Assembly: GCA_946406115.1 (NCBI GenBank)
Contig: OX291547.1
Location: forward strand, 8,189,001 to 8,253,000
DNA: 64,000 bases
Source of the DNA: Apoda limacodes
Lineage: Eukaryota > Arthropoda > Insecta > Lepidoptera > Limacodidae
Direction: 5' to 3'
Notes under the pieces: generated by a model
What the model was told of the DNA's origin: nothing
The model's input: only the letters and a program-made list of their open reading frames with translations
The model's database searches: none
Shown here: one piece after another, positions 10,773 to 21,960 of the stretch
Layout: the number at the start of each line of letters is the position of its first letter
Numbering within the stretch: the stretch's first letter is position 1
Program-made: the position numbers and the translations under genes

Positions 10773-11429
10773 GTGAAACACTTTTTATTGCGCTATGGTA
10801 TCCGGAAACAGATGCTGACCGACAAGGGTACCGAGTTTAAGTCATCAGTGATGACTGAGGTGTGTAGGTTACTAGGTATTGAGAAATTAAGCTCTACAGC
10901 TTACCATCACGAGTCCTTAGGAAGCTTAGAAAATACGCACAAACATTTAGGCTACCTTAGGATCCAGTGCGAGAACAATAGTAGTGATTGGAGCGAGTGG
11001 GTTCCATTTTGGTGTTTTTCGTTTAACACTAGTGTTCATTCAGAAACTAAAAACACTCCATACGAACTCGTATTTGGTAAACTTTGTAACCTCCCATCTA
11101 TCTTATGTAAAGGAGTCGATTCTCTGTATAACTACGACAACTACCCCAAAGAGTTGAAATATAGATTGCAGAAAGCACAGTTAGATGCTAAGCAAAATCT
11201 TTTACAACGTAAGAACTTAAGAAAATATAATTACGATAGGAAATGTAATATTGTTGTATACAAACCAGGTGACCTAGCTGTAATAAAAAATCAAGTAGGT
11301 AATAAATTAGATTGTATTTATAAAGGTCCTTTTGTAGTTTTAGAAGACTTATCTCCTAATGTAAAAATTAATATGTATAATAAGGAATATGTAATACATA
11401 AAAATAATACAAAAATATTCCATAATTAA
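10773..11429 (+). pseudogene. Gypsy integrase core, C-terminal part
   Basis: The remaining catalytic motifs are visible: LTDKGTEF with the second Asp, and a HHESLGSLENTHKHL segment with the Glu. An FNTSVHSETKNTPYELVFG segment and a basic C-terminal part with KPGDLAVIKN follow, typical of gypsy integrases. It is separated from the first part by a frameshift deletion near 10700. Confidence 0.8.
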
Positions 11430-11569
11430 TTAACTTTAAGTTTATATTATTATTAAGATTAATTATATTAAATAAAATGTTTACTTTTATATACTTATAG
11501 ATATACAGAAAACATTTTTTTTTTGCAAAAGGGTTGTGTAACCCTGTACTTTTGGGGGGAGGTGCAACA

Positions 11570-11760
11570 TGTAGGCATTACGAAATGCACTTCCTCACGT
11601 GGACCGTCTAATTAGGTCGCACGAGTAACGTAAATCACGTTATGCTTAGTCAGTAAGATAGAATAAGTAACTTTTGTAATAATATAAATTCAATCAATAT
11701 ACGATCGTCAACTGAACAACATGTATTTTACTTAATTCGACCATCAACTTGTCTCCACCA
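11570..11760 (+). repeat. Putative 3' LTR of the gypsy fragment
   Basis: The stretch starts with TG directly after a G-rich polypurine tract and 'tgcaaca', as expected for a 3' LTR. The right border is not certain, because no 5' LTR is in the window for comparison. I set it near 'cttgtctccacca'. Confidence 0.55.
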
Positions 11761-12420
11761 TCAGAGCGCCTAGGCAGCGCTTCTCAGCAGTATCTGTCAT
11801 ATCGGTGGATTCGTCGAACTGTAAAGAAAAGTATGTGCTTTACATGATATCAAGTTTAAGTTTATCTGCCATGTCCCGACTCATGACTTTAACACGCCTT
11901 GTGAAAGTTGGACGTGATAGCTGAAGTTTTTTGATAGCAAACAATCTCTATTTTATTTTTAAAATCTTTAAATAATGTCTCACCCACTTCAATTAATACT
12001 TCCTTCATAATCGATCCATCTTCAAATGGTTTCTTGTGTTTCGCCAATATATAGGATATTTTAAATGGCGCTATCGTTGCAGCTTTTGATTGTTTGGCTG
12101 GTCTTGTGAAAATGGTTTATTCTTTTTTCAAACAAGTTATCAAATGACATACTTTTCGTTTTCTTAATTTACTATGTGAGGGAAAATCCTTTTCATAGTT
12201 TTTATGAACCGTTAATGATGTCTCTCTAAGTTTCCACGCTGAGGTATTGCAGCTGACGCACGGGTAATGAGACAAATGCACTTATCCTTTAATGTACAAA
12301 AGAATAATTCTTCCTCCCAATCATTATTAAAATGATACGTTTGATACGAATAAATTTTAGTAGTTCACTCATCTGCAACAAAGATCGACTCAAAAAGCAC
12401 TCGCGATCGACTTGTCGCTT
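11761..12420 (-). pseudogene. hAT/ZBED-type transposase relic
   Basis: Read on the minus strand, broken frames give blocks known from hAT-derived ZBED/SCAND3-like proteins, in order. A BED-finger-like part (ELFFCTLKDKCICL ... RGNLERH) is near 12360-12220. AKHKKPFEDGSIMKEVLIE is near 12045-11995. A YFSLQFDESTDMTDTAE block containing the family's DES signature is near 11840-11790. Several stops and frameshifts are present, so the relic is dead. Confidence 0.65.
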
Positions 12421-12599
12421 TCACTTTGTGCTCTTATGACTATTTATCCATGATTCATTATTGTAGCACAGTTTTTCTTGAGTAAAACCGAGGTCCCTTT
12501 GTCAGTAATTTTGCCTACAGACATCATTCATTGTAAGGGGAGGGATATATAAGGTGTTAGATAATGCGAGGTTTAGAGTTCCCTTTTTTTAAAAAAAAA

Positions 12600-13475
12600 T
12601 CCTTTTCCTTTGACTCGTGCGTCACACTCTATTGATAACAATTTCGACGCAATCTTTCCTTTTCGTTTGACATATGCGAGGTACGTCCACTGTCTAAGAA
12701 GCACCATGATCGTTTTCTTTCTGTATGCACAGTCTTATTGTTTAAACACATCTCTTGAATGTTTAAGTTTTTAATTTTATAGCCCAACTGGCGGGTAGCT
12801 TATATTATTTGATGGATTGCGATGAAATGAACAATTCCTTCTTTTCTTATAATTGTATCATATTTGTCCATACATAGCTTCTTCATGCCGATCTATAGAT
12901 GTATTTACTTCATAGTTATTTTTGCGAGCTTCACTTTCCTCTATTTATATTTTAAGGTGCTTGGATCTGGCAATTTATCCTTAGATCTAATAGCTATTCG
13001 AAAATTTTCAAATGATCTTGGTAGGTTATATAATATCATTATGCTTAGTAAATCTTTGTTTATTTCTATTTCCATGTCGGTGAGTTTGTCAAATGTATCC
13101 GTGAACTTATTTATTTAGTCGGCTGTACCTTCAGACTTTTTTTATATGAATAATTGATTTAATAATCTCGCCTTTCTAGCCAATCCTTTGGTATGATAAA
13201 AGCTCTCTAAAGATGCCCTTAGAATCACTGGCTAAGCAATTTTTCACTTGTTTCAGTTCGCTAGGTGCGATGATAAGCAATAATAGTGCTTAGGAATCTT
13301 TTCCTACATATTTTGTGAATGCATCACCATTTTCAGGCTTTGTTAGCGAACCTGATACATATTCCCATAGTCCAGCTTTTACTGTTTAGCTTGTATTCTC
13401 CACCTATCATAATTATGTCGCTTCAAGGGTTCAATAGACGTATGACTCATCTTGTTTTTAAAGGCCCATAACCTT
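12600..13475 (-). mobile_element. Ty1/copia retrotransposon relic (primer site, gag, protease start)
   Basis: On the minus strand a copia-type primer binding site 'ggttatgggcc' (13473-13463) is followed at 13450 by an ATG and a gag-like reading: NYDRWRIQAK, LWEYVSG, then TDTFDKLTDMEIEINKDLL and LYNLPRSFENFRIAI near 13120-12990. Further on, the protease motif LDSGRTSHMSNEKE can be read near 12690-12640 (family form: LDSGATSHM). Stops and frameshifts break it. No LTR border was found. Confidence 0.72.
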
Positions 13476-15590
13476 TTATTTATAAGTAAAATAATTAAAT
13501 GCATATGATATGTCCAACAATTTTAGTTTAACTTAAAATCAAATTGTCACTGATTTCGAATATCGCGTATGTAATCTTGCATCTATGGATCTGAAGAGTC
13601 TTACATCTATAACATAAGTTCCTATATTAGATTTTGCTACCAAACGCTAATGAAACGCAAACCGCGTTTGCGTTTCTGCATTTCTACTACGAAATTGTTA
13701 GATGGAATGCCCTATTAATGGAAGTTTTAAGCTGATAAACACTTTTAACATCGACGTAGAAGAAATTGTAGACAATTGCTAGTTGCTATAATAAAATTAA
13801 ATAAAGAGTTCTTAATACCGCGGGAAGGGGTCCGTCCGTGATTGCACTGCGCACTGTAGCGACTGATATGAACGATGCTCTGATTGTTACCTACTAGAAT
13901 TTTATGGTGCTTAGAACAACGTAGAATAGGTACTTTCTTTACTTACTAGACTTTTTTAGGAGTACTCTTAGGATACTCATGGTGATGACTAGATTCCACG
14001 GGGGTATAAGCTAGTAATATGACAAAAAATTTAAGAGCCATGGGAGCTTAAATTAAAAGCAGATATATTGGTAAAACATATTAACAACATTGCCTTTGCA
14101 GTCTGTACAAACAATCTTGTTATGCATATTTAATTGTTAACATACAATCCAATAAATGGATTACTTTTTGATATTAGTTTTTGTATTTTTTGTAAAACGT
14201 TATCTGGTCACACCAGAATATTAAAGTAATAATTTGTGATTAAATTTATTAGCTTAGCAATACTTCTATTTTTTCTTTTGCATCGTGTCCTGTTGTAACT
14301 GTTGTAAGCTAGGTGAGATATTTTGAATTATTTATTATATCTTCCTTAGTCTTGGACTTGGGAATAATCTCTACATCCATGCATCCTGAAAATGAACCTA
14401 GAACCGTTGACCGGTAAGAGATAGGCAAGTCTTACAGCAAGTTGGCCTGTGGGTTCTCGTCCTAAGGTATAACCGGGAAGTAACTTGGTACTTGGCTAAT
14501 ACGTCCGTTGGTCAGAATAACTAAATAAGGCGCAAGCTCAACGCCTACTTTTCTACAACACATCCTGTCGGTTTCTTAAAGGAACTATCCCCTAATTTTA
14601 GGGTACCGTACCGGCTAACGAGGATTATTGATCCTGAACCAAAACCAATTGAGATTTTAAATGAACCCAGTCTAACTATAAGGAGACGTAAGACTTAGTA
14701 TTGTTATATGTTCTAGTTGAATTTGAACTTTGTTGAATTTAAGTCTTTTGGGTATTACTATGTAAACATTATAAAATGGTACAATATCAGCATTTAGTCA
14801 TGCGTTTTGTTTATGACTTTAAGAGCTATGAAATTGCATAGACATTGAAATGGTTCTGTTCACCAAATGTAAACAAACAATTTGGCCATTCACTATTTGA
14901 CAGCATATTCACTTCCCTACTGAGCATACATGCAGCCAATGTGTTAAATGTGGACTAGAAGTTATGTCACAGCACATTTATTTTCAGTCAGCAGAACTAT
15001 CAAATGTGCCCAGAATCTAGAACGTAGAGCATATTCATTGCATATAATGCTTGTCACCAAAATGCTCCAATTGTGTGCAGTGCAGGTGGGCAAACTTTAC
15101 CTAATGAAGATTTGGTAGATGATGAAAATGATGTAATAATGTAATAAGAATTGAATTGAATGTGAAACTCGAAAGGCAAATTGACAACCTACTACTATCT
15201 AATTGACAATTTTGTTTTTTGTAGGATATTCCATTTAATTTAGAATGTTACCTATGTGCTAACAATATCAGTTAAAATAAAGCACTGTTTAAGTTTCTAA
15301 TTAAAATTAGCTGTTAGGATTACAATACAATTACTTGCCTACCCATTTTAGTGTAAAACATACTATAATAAATCTCTTTTCATAATGATTTTCTCTCAAT
15401 CAATTTGTTACAGCCAATTAAGATTTGGAATGGACAATTTAATTTTTTGCCAAGTAGTTTAGAATGTAGCCTTAATAAATGGAACTGCTGGTACCGGCTT
15501 GGTATTATATTAAGGTGTTATAAATAAGTCTTTAATGGTTTACAACAATTATAAGAATCCATCCATTACAACCAAATTTCTTATTGCAGG
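13476..15590. other. Intergenic stretch upstream of the adenylate kinase gene
   Basis: No coding exon is recognisable. A GC-rich patch near 13817-13865 and an unassigned GC-richer block near 14370-14700 stand out from the AT-rich background. The latter may be an old retroelement piece. A possible splice acceptor ('ttattgcag') ends at 15589, 35 bp before the kinase start codon, so an upstream noncoding exon probably lies here. Confidence 0.5.
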
Positions 15591-15624
15591 TTTTTTTTAA
15601 AGTAGAGTATAAACTACCTGTGAC

Positions 15625-15726
15625 ATGGCTCCAGCAGCGACAGCAGTAAAGCCGATGCCTGAAAATGACCCTATTGGCATTAAGGCTGTTCTCTTGGGTC
15701 CTCCTGGTTCTGGCAAAGGCACTCAG
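15625..15726 (+). CDS. Ak2: Ak2 exon 1 (residues 1-34, P-loop)
   Basis: The exon holds the start codon and the nucleotide-binding P-loop and ends ...GTQ before the donor 'gtgcgaata'. The open frame runs on into the intron, but that extension has no similarity to the family. Confidence 0.95.
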
Positions 15727-18069
15727 GTGCGAATATCAAATTACTATTATCAAGATCAAATTGCTTTTATATTTGACATTTTTATTGTAGTTTGGTCAAA
15801 TCTGTCCATTAAACCATTTTTAAAATACTACCTGTCTCCTTCCATGCTTATTTTGGTTATGGGTGTGGGATTCCTACAGCAACTCCTTTATCGCATGATA
15901 TAACTTGCCTGTAAAAGTAATATATGTAGCTATAGAATTATTGTTCCTGTAGGAATTTCAAAATAACTGTAAATAAATGTAGTTAATTCAGGGTATTAGC
16001 TATTTCTATTTCAAATTTCGGCTAAATCAATTTTGTTGCTGCAATGTGAAGAAGTAACAAACATACTTACTCACACTTAGCTTTCACACTTTAACATTTA
16101 CTATATTAGTAGGATACTGTGTAATAAGAATGTATCAAAAAGCTGTCTGTTAAGTTCCTTGGAACTGGTGTTGCTAGCTTGCTATTTCACCTCTTTGATC
16201 CACATAACATACTTTTGTTATGATTGGTTTTTAACAAAACAAAACTTGTTTTTTGATAAATCATGCATTTATGTAAATGGGAGCAAATTTTGTTTGTGTG
16301 TTTGGTTATGTTTGTAAATGAAACTATTTCTTTCACTTGCAAACAACAAATTACTTGACTTATTACTACTTAACTGGACAATCAAATGAATAAATGGTAA
16401 AATGTATCAAAGTATGCCTGTACTTAATTAAAGCACAACAGAAAACAGTTCCTGCCAGCAAAATTTACCAAAAGATATTACAAAGTTCTAATATTTAATT
16501 CAAACTGTAAATTGATTTTCACAGGCACCAAAACTCAAAGAAAGGTATTGTGTTTGCCACCTATCAACTGGGGACATGTTAAGAGCAGAGGTGGCATCGG
16601 GATCAGAGTTGGGTCGTCGTGTGAAGAAAGTCATGGATGAAGGCAAGCTGGTCTCTGATGAAATGGTTGTGGACATGATTGATAAGAATTTGGACCAACC
16701 TGAATGCAAGAATGGCTTTCTGTTAGATGGGTTTCCTAGGACTGTACCTCAAGCTGAAAAGGTAAACATAGTAAAAACTATTTTACATTCTTTATAGGAC
16801 TCAATTTAAATTTAAGTTGGTGGTAGCATTTGGTTAGCGTGAGAATTATTATTGATGATAACAACAATTTCCATTTCTAAATATTTTATGTGATATAATA
16901 ACTATAAATAAATGTTTCTTTTGTCTCATTGTAATGAACTTCACTTATGTTATAGAAAAATCTTGAAGTTCTGGGTGTCTCGTGTCCCACGACTTTGAGA
17001 GTGTTGATACTTCCCAAACTTCTTCAAGAAAGAAGTTATTGGATTTTTGAAGGGTCGGCAACATGCGAGTGAAGCCTCTGGTGTTACAAGCGTCCATAGG
17101 CCACAGTGACCGCTTACCATCAGGCGGACGGTGTGCTTGTTTGCTTTACCTTAGTGGTATGACAAAATAAGAAAAAAAATTGGTGTTGTTTTTTTTCATA
17201 CATTGAAAGAAAAATAAAATCGGTCGAGTGCGAGTTAGACTGGCCCATTATGTGTTTCGTACTACAGAATAAATTATAAATACACACAACAACAAAATTT
17301 GCTGCTATTCAATTACTAACCACGCATGATGTTGCTTATTTTCGCATATCATTTCCATTAAAGAAATGCTGCTGGGCCATCTTGTTAAACCGCAAATTGT
17401 AAAAATCACTATAGCAGAATCCAATAACGAAAATTGTCTTGAACAAAATTGATTTACTAGTTTTTAAGATATCTGCAATATTTCTCATCTTCCAGAGAAT
17501 AATGCTAAAAGTTAAAGGGTATGCAACATGGACTAGGCTGGTGTTTTCCTGAGAATTGTCTTGGATTCATTAAATAGCAAGAAAAATTGTTGATCAAGCT
17601 AATAATAGAATTAAAACTCTAATAACTAAAAGCTAGCTAGTGGAAATTGAAGCAAATTCCTTTGATGTTTTTTTTCTAGCTGGACGACTTATTGGCAAAA
17701 CGGCGTACGGCTCTTGATGCAGTGATAGAATTTGGAATTGAAGATAGTTTGCTTGTGCGGAGAATCACTGGTCGTTTGATCCATCCTCCAAGTGGTCGAA
17801 GCTACCATGAAGAGTTCCACCCACCTAAGAAAGCCATGACTGATGATGTAACTGGGGAGCCTTTAATTAAGCGTTCTGATGACAATGTCGAGGCATTGAA
17901 AAAGCGTCTGGCCACATATAATGCTCAAACTGTTCCCCTTGTCGACTACTATTCCAAGAGAGGCCTACACTACAGGATAGATGCGGCCAAATCCGCTGAA
18001 GATGTATTTAGTAAGATTGACAACATTTTCAAGAACAGAATATTCAGTAGAGCAAGGTCAGCGTTGTAA
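15625..18069 (+). CDS. Ak2: Adenylate kinase 2 (ATP:AMP phosphotransferase), complete, 3 exons
   Basis: Adenylate kinase 2 converts ATP and AMP into two ADP and usually sits in the mitochondrial intermembrane space or the cytosol. Exons 15625-15726, 16525-16761 and 17680-18069 join in phase 0 and encode 242 residues, close to the usual length of animal AK2. The P-loop GPPGSGKGT is at residues 25-33, the NMP-binding motif LSTGDMLRA at 47-55, LLDGFPRT at 100-107, the LID region at about 145-181 (starting [10 protein letters not shown]) and the late KRSDDN at 177-182. The start is the first ATG after a probable 5'UTR acceptor at 15589. All borders are GT-AG. A possible poly(A) signal AATAAA lies near 18669. 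The gene looks intact. Confidence 0.97.
16525..16761 (+). CDS. Ak2: Ak2 exon 2 (residues 35-113, NMP-binding part)
   Basis: The acceptor is 'ttttcacag' and the donor 'gtaaacata'. The exon starts before the ATG-initiated open frame, because its first codons (APKLKERYC) lie upstream of the internal methionine. Confidence 0.95.
16960..17163 (-). repeat. Family A repeat copy in Ak2 intron 2
   Basis: It is the reverse-oriented counterpart of the copy at 301-490, with 'ccaccttag'-type end, 'gcttaccatcaggcgg' and 'cgtccataggcc'. It sits between Ak2 exons 2 and 3, well away from both splice sites. Confidence 0.75.
17680..18069 (+). CDS. Ak2: Ak2 exon 3 (residues 114-242, LID and stop)
   Basis: The acceptor is 'tttttttctag', and the exon starts LDDLLAKR. 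It contains the LID and the C-terminal helix and ends at TAA 18067-18069. Confidence 0.95.
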   Translation: MDDLLAKRRTALDAVIEFGIEDSLLVRRITGRLIHPPSGRSYHEEFHPPKKAMTDDVTGEPLIKRSDDNVEALKKRLATYNAQTVPLVDYYSKRGLHYRIDAAKSAEDVFSKIDNIFKNRIFSRARSAL

Positions 18070-20397
18070 GCTGCCCTTAACGTTTTTATATAAGCTAAAG
18101 TGTTGTAAAAATATTGTTTTATACTTCATATGATTGGGTTAGACTGTTATTTGTTTGACATAGTTGATATATTTTATAGACTATTTTTCTTAGACAAATA
18201 CAGTGGCATGGAATCATGATGTCTTTGTTTGATTTAACACAAGCGGCTTGTGGTAACGGTCATTTTTATTTACTTTAAACACGCGCGGCCAATAACGCGG
18301 CTGGTAAAAATGGCCAAAATCGTCCTTACGTAATGAATGAACGACCTCTTATTCATGACGGTATGACGTATTATATCGTCCATTTACTTTGGTTTTATGT
18401 AAAATATAAAGAACAGAATGTATTAGATAAACGATTTGAAGCAGCAATGTAGAGCATAGTTGTTTTGTAACCAGTTTTTGCAGTGTTCTGTATTAGGTTG
18501 ATTGTATTGCAGTAAACTTTACTGTGCTCTCAAGAACTATTCATGTATTTAAGTTTATCGTACGAATTTTGACGTGAATTGGCAGATAGATGTTACTTAT
18601 TTATTATATCTCTTCCGGAGAGTTGGAGCAACAAGTGGTGGTGACAATCAAATGAGGTTTCCATATAAAATAAAACTTTATAGCTTTGGAAACTTAATTA
18701 TTGATGAGTATGACATGACAATGACTTTATTTTGACGAGGCCAAAGGTTTAAGGCAAGTCCTCGATCTACCTTATCATTGCCTTTTACACGTACTTGTTT
18801 ATCTTCCATACACAATGCATTTTGTCCAATTTTGATACTTATTGTTATAGAGATTAAGATCCATTAGTCATTAATAGCGCTGTATCGTAGGTATGTGCTT
18901 GATTTTATCTTACATAATTACTGACCTAAAGGCGCAATGATAACGTGATATATTCTGTGATACTGATAACAAACAAATTGTCGGACACATGATACAACTT
19001 ATAGTTGCAGCATTTGTTTCATCAGTTAGGTAATTTATACATGTATTTAAGACATAGACCTAGCGGAATATCGCGAGTGTAATAATGCCGGAGACTAGCA
19101 CACAGATCTTTTCGGTATAGTTCTAAAATAATAAAAGGTACCCGAAAATTAAACAAACTCGGCCTACTCTACACATATTTTTTATTTTAAACTTCATAAA
19201 ACTACTTATTAAGGTTAAGGTAATTCGTCTTTGTTAACACAAACTAGCGTAGCTATCTCACATTGGTTTATCAAAAAATTAATTTCGAATTATAGGTACT
19301 TTATATATTTTAATATCTATATTATACTATAATATCTATCATTTATTAACCCAGTTTTGTTAAAAATTGTGACGATATCGCATGGAAGAAGGCAAAGTGC
19401 TTAACATATAACTACCCAAAAATATTACATCCTGGCAACGTTATTGCAATTGTTTGTTCTAACGACACAACTTTCTCGCTTTACAATCACATTGTAGGTA
19501 TTTTGAAAACTACAAAGTTACGTGAATCTCCTATACACTACTTATACAACATATCGTTAAAATGTCAATGATTTCTTATGTAATTGAGGTCAATTCACAC
19601 CACTGACATATAAGTACGTTACATACAATACAATACGTATATAGCTGTTGATTTACATTATAAAGTGAAAGAAATCACTATCAAAGTACACTTACAACAA
19701 TATCAAGCTTTAAACATTGTCTTATTACATTGTAATAAGATTGGTTTTGCCTTGACAGTTAATGTCGTACCTACTGTGGTCGTACTGCGTCGACAAAGGA
19801 TGATGACTTATATTTACCTACCTTTATGTAGTTGCTATAGCGTTTATGCGGCGATGACCTTATGAAAATTATACTTTTCTGATGCCAAGGCTAACTTTAA
19901 TTTATTTCGCAAATTTGAAACATTATTTAATTTAAAACAATCTTTTAATGAATACTCTTAGTAGATAAAGTTGGCGGGAAGTTGGAAAGTCGGGCAACGT
20001 TGATTTTAGTATTTTTGAAATGCTATAAAATATGACATAACTATTACCTATAATATTGAATAAAATGTATATTATACCTTAATATATTCTCCTTGTTTCT
20101 CTAAAACTGGAATTTTGGTTTTGAATTAAAATAACAAAATGTAGGTAGCATATTTTGATAGAAATATCCTATAAAGTTCGAGTGATTATGATATATCGAT
20201 TTAATACTAAGACACATGTGAAAGTGAAGTGCACTCTTCGATTACGTAAGACTTTTTTTTTTCAATTACGTTTGTATTTTTTGGAAAAGATACAAAAATA
20301 GTATTATGTATTTTACAATTCTTTGGTACCGGTAGCCTGCGCGGGCGACGGGCGGCAGAATGTTTACGGCCTCTATGCTGAGAGTACGTATCGCTTT
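18070..20397. other. Ak2 3'UTR and intergenic sequence
   Basis: The first few hundred bases should be the Ak2 3'UTR. A GC-richer patch near 18280-18375 ('ccttacgtaatgaatgaacgac') looks like part of a dispersed element. The rest is AT-rich without coding evidence. Confidence 0.5.
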
Positions 20398-20850
20398 TTA
20401 GGGTTCCGTAGCCAAATGAAAAAAACGGAACCCTTATAGATTCGTCATGTCTGTCTGTCTGTCCGTCCGTATGTCACAGCCACTTTTTTCCGAAAATTAA
20501 AGAACTATACCGTTGAAACTTGGTAAGTAACTTGAGGTTTCTAATATCATTTTTCTCTAAACTGAATAGTTTGCGCGAGAGACACTTCCAAAGTGGTAAA
20601 ATGTGCACCCCCCAAATTAAGAGAATGATAAAACTAAACAAAATATATGATTTTATTGCAACCATGCAAACTTCTACCGAAAATTGGTTTGAACGAGATC
20701 TAGTAAGTAGTTTTTTTTAATACGTCATAATTCGTCGTCATAAAACTCAAATATAAAAATGTTTGTGTTTGTACCACATAAATGGTGGTAGGTACGGAAC
20801 CTTCGGTGCGCGAGTTCAACTCGCACTTGGCCGGTTTTTCCTAAAATTTG
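20398..20850 (+). repeat. Dispersed repeat family B, longer copy
   Basis: It begins 'agggttccgtagccaaatg' and has the 'tgtctgtctgtccgtccgta' tract. It ends with 'gcgcgagttcaactcgcac' and 'ttggccggtttttc'. The ending recurs near 17220, 41430 and 55180. The open frames across it are not supported as genes. Confidence 0.75.
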
Positions 20851-21189
20851 TAGCTGTGCCGACTCAAGTTTTCAACTGCGTAGAAACATTTTTTTATGTC
20901 TAGTATATTGTTTTTTTTGTAATTTTTTTTTTTATATTCAGCGAAACGACGCTTTTTCATTTGTGGAAAGGCGCATTATTTTATTTATGTAAGTACCTAC
21001 CTTGTTAGGTAATTGTGGAAATTTCTTTTTATTTGAGTTAATATGATTGACCTACGTATTGTTACTGTGTTGTTATTTTTGTATAAAGACGTATTAGTTT
21101 CATCAGTTAATTCAGGAATTAAAAAGAACAAGTAATTTTTTACGCAGAGAATGTACTAAAGCTAATTTCCACTTTTGTTACTGGATTGA

Positions 21190-21960
21190 TTGTCAACTTC
21201 TAGATCTCATATGATTAGTTTGAGTGTTTGTCTTCAAGTTGCTAATCTATTGTTCGGTCGCTTGTTGCTCATTGCAGACAAAACTTCTGGCAGGCATTTT
21301 GTGGTACCTAAACATTCGGCGTTGATGCTGCTTCGGTTTCGTAATGGAATTCAAAACACCCCGTCTAAGTGAAGAAACTATATAGCGATCGAAATTTTCC
21401 CTGTGCTTCTTGATCGCTTCACTTTCGTAGGCGTTGGTTCGTTTTGAAATAGCGATACTGTCGACTAATGCTTTGTTTCTAGATCATATTTATAAATCCA
21501 GGATTCGTACCTTGTCACAATGTCGTAAACGCGCCGAGACGAGCCTGCTTCATATTTTTGAATAATAGCTGTAAAAATTTCTTCAAGAAAACATGCGGAG
21601 GACATACAAAGAAATTCAGTAGGTATACACTGCAGATTGGTTCGGGAAGCGTTCACAAGATTCTACACGAGCACCTTCGCGTAAGGGGGATAGTTTGAAG
21701 CTCAGAAGCAGCCCGTGTGGAGTGGTGCCGTGATATGATTCAAAAATTTGGAAAAAAGTTGAAGTCTTGGGTCACCCTCCTTACAGTCCTGATCTGGCAT
21801 CGTGTGACTTCTTTTTGTTTCCCTAAAATAAAAAATCAGTTGAAAGGGATACAGTTTCCATCGTCGGAAGACGCGCTAGCAGCGTTCGAGAAGGCCGTAT
21901 GAAAATAGAAAAAAGTTTCGAAAATTGGTTCAGACACATGAAACTTTGTATACAGGCTGG
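21190..21960. mobile_element. Rearranged mariner transposase relic
   Basis: Two complementary parts of one kind of mariner transposase lie head to head. On the minus strand, about 21575 down to 21200 gives the middle part (VYDIVTRYESWIYKYD, EPTPTKVKRSRS). On the plus strand, from about 21597 a decayed helix-turn-helix part (EAARVEWCRDMIQKF-like near 21705-21745) jumps directly to the C-terminal HPPYSPDLASCDFF near 21765-21810 and FPKIKNQLKGIQF. Stops and shifts show that it is dead. Confidence 0.72.

Larger units (their letters stand above)
9890..11760 (+). mobile_element. Ty3/gypsy retrotransposon, 3' fragment with LTR
   Basis: Only the end of pol and a 3' LTR remain. The order is the RNase H tail (AAADALSRLPV near 9903-9940), the integrase zinc-binding and core domains, then an AT-rich stretch, a purine tract 'ggggggagg' near 11556 and an LTR-like sequence starting 'tgtaggcatt' at 11570. 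Gag, protease and polymerase are missing, so it cannot move by itself. Confidence 0.78.

Noticed and set aside
12864..13118. 84-residue plus-strand hydrophobic frame
   Set aside because: The opposite strand carries recognisable copia gag sequence. The plus-strand frame is its antisense shadow.
20474..20720. Open frames on both strands
   Set aside because: They lie inside the family B repeat and have no protein similarity.
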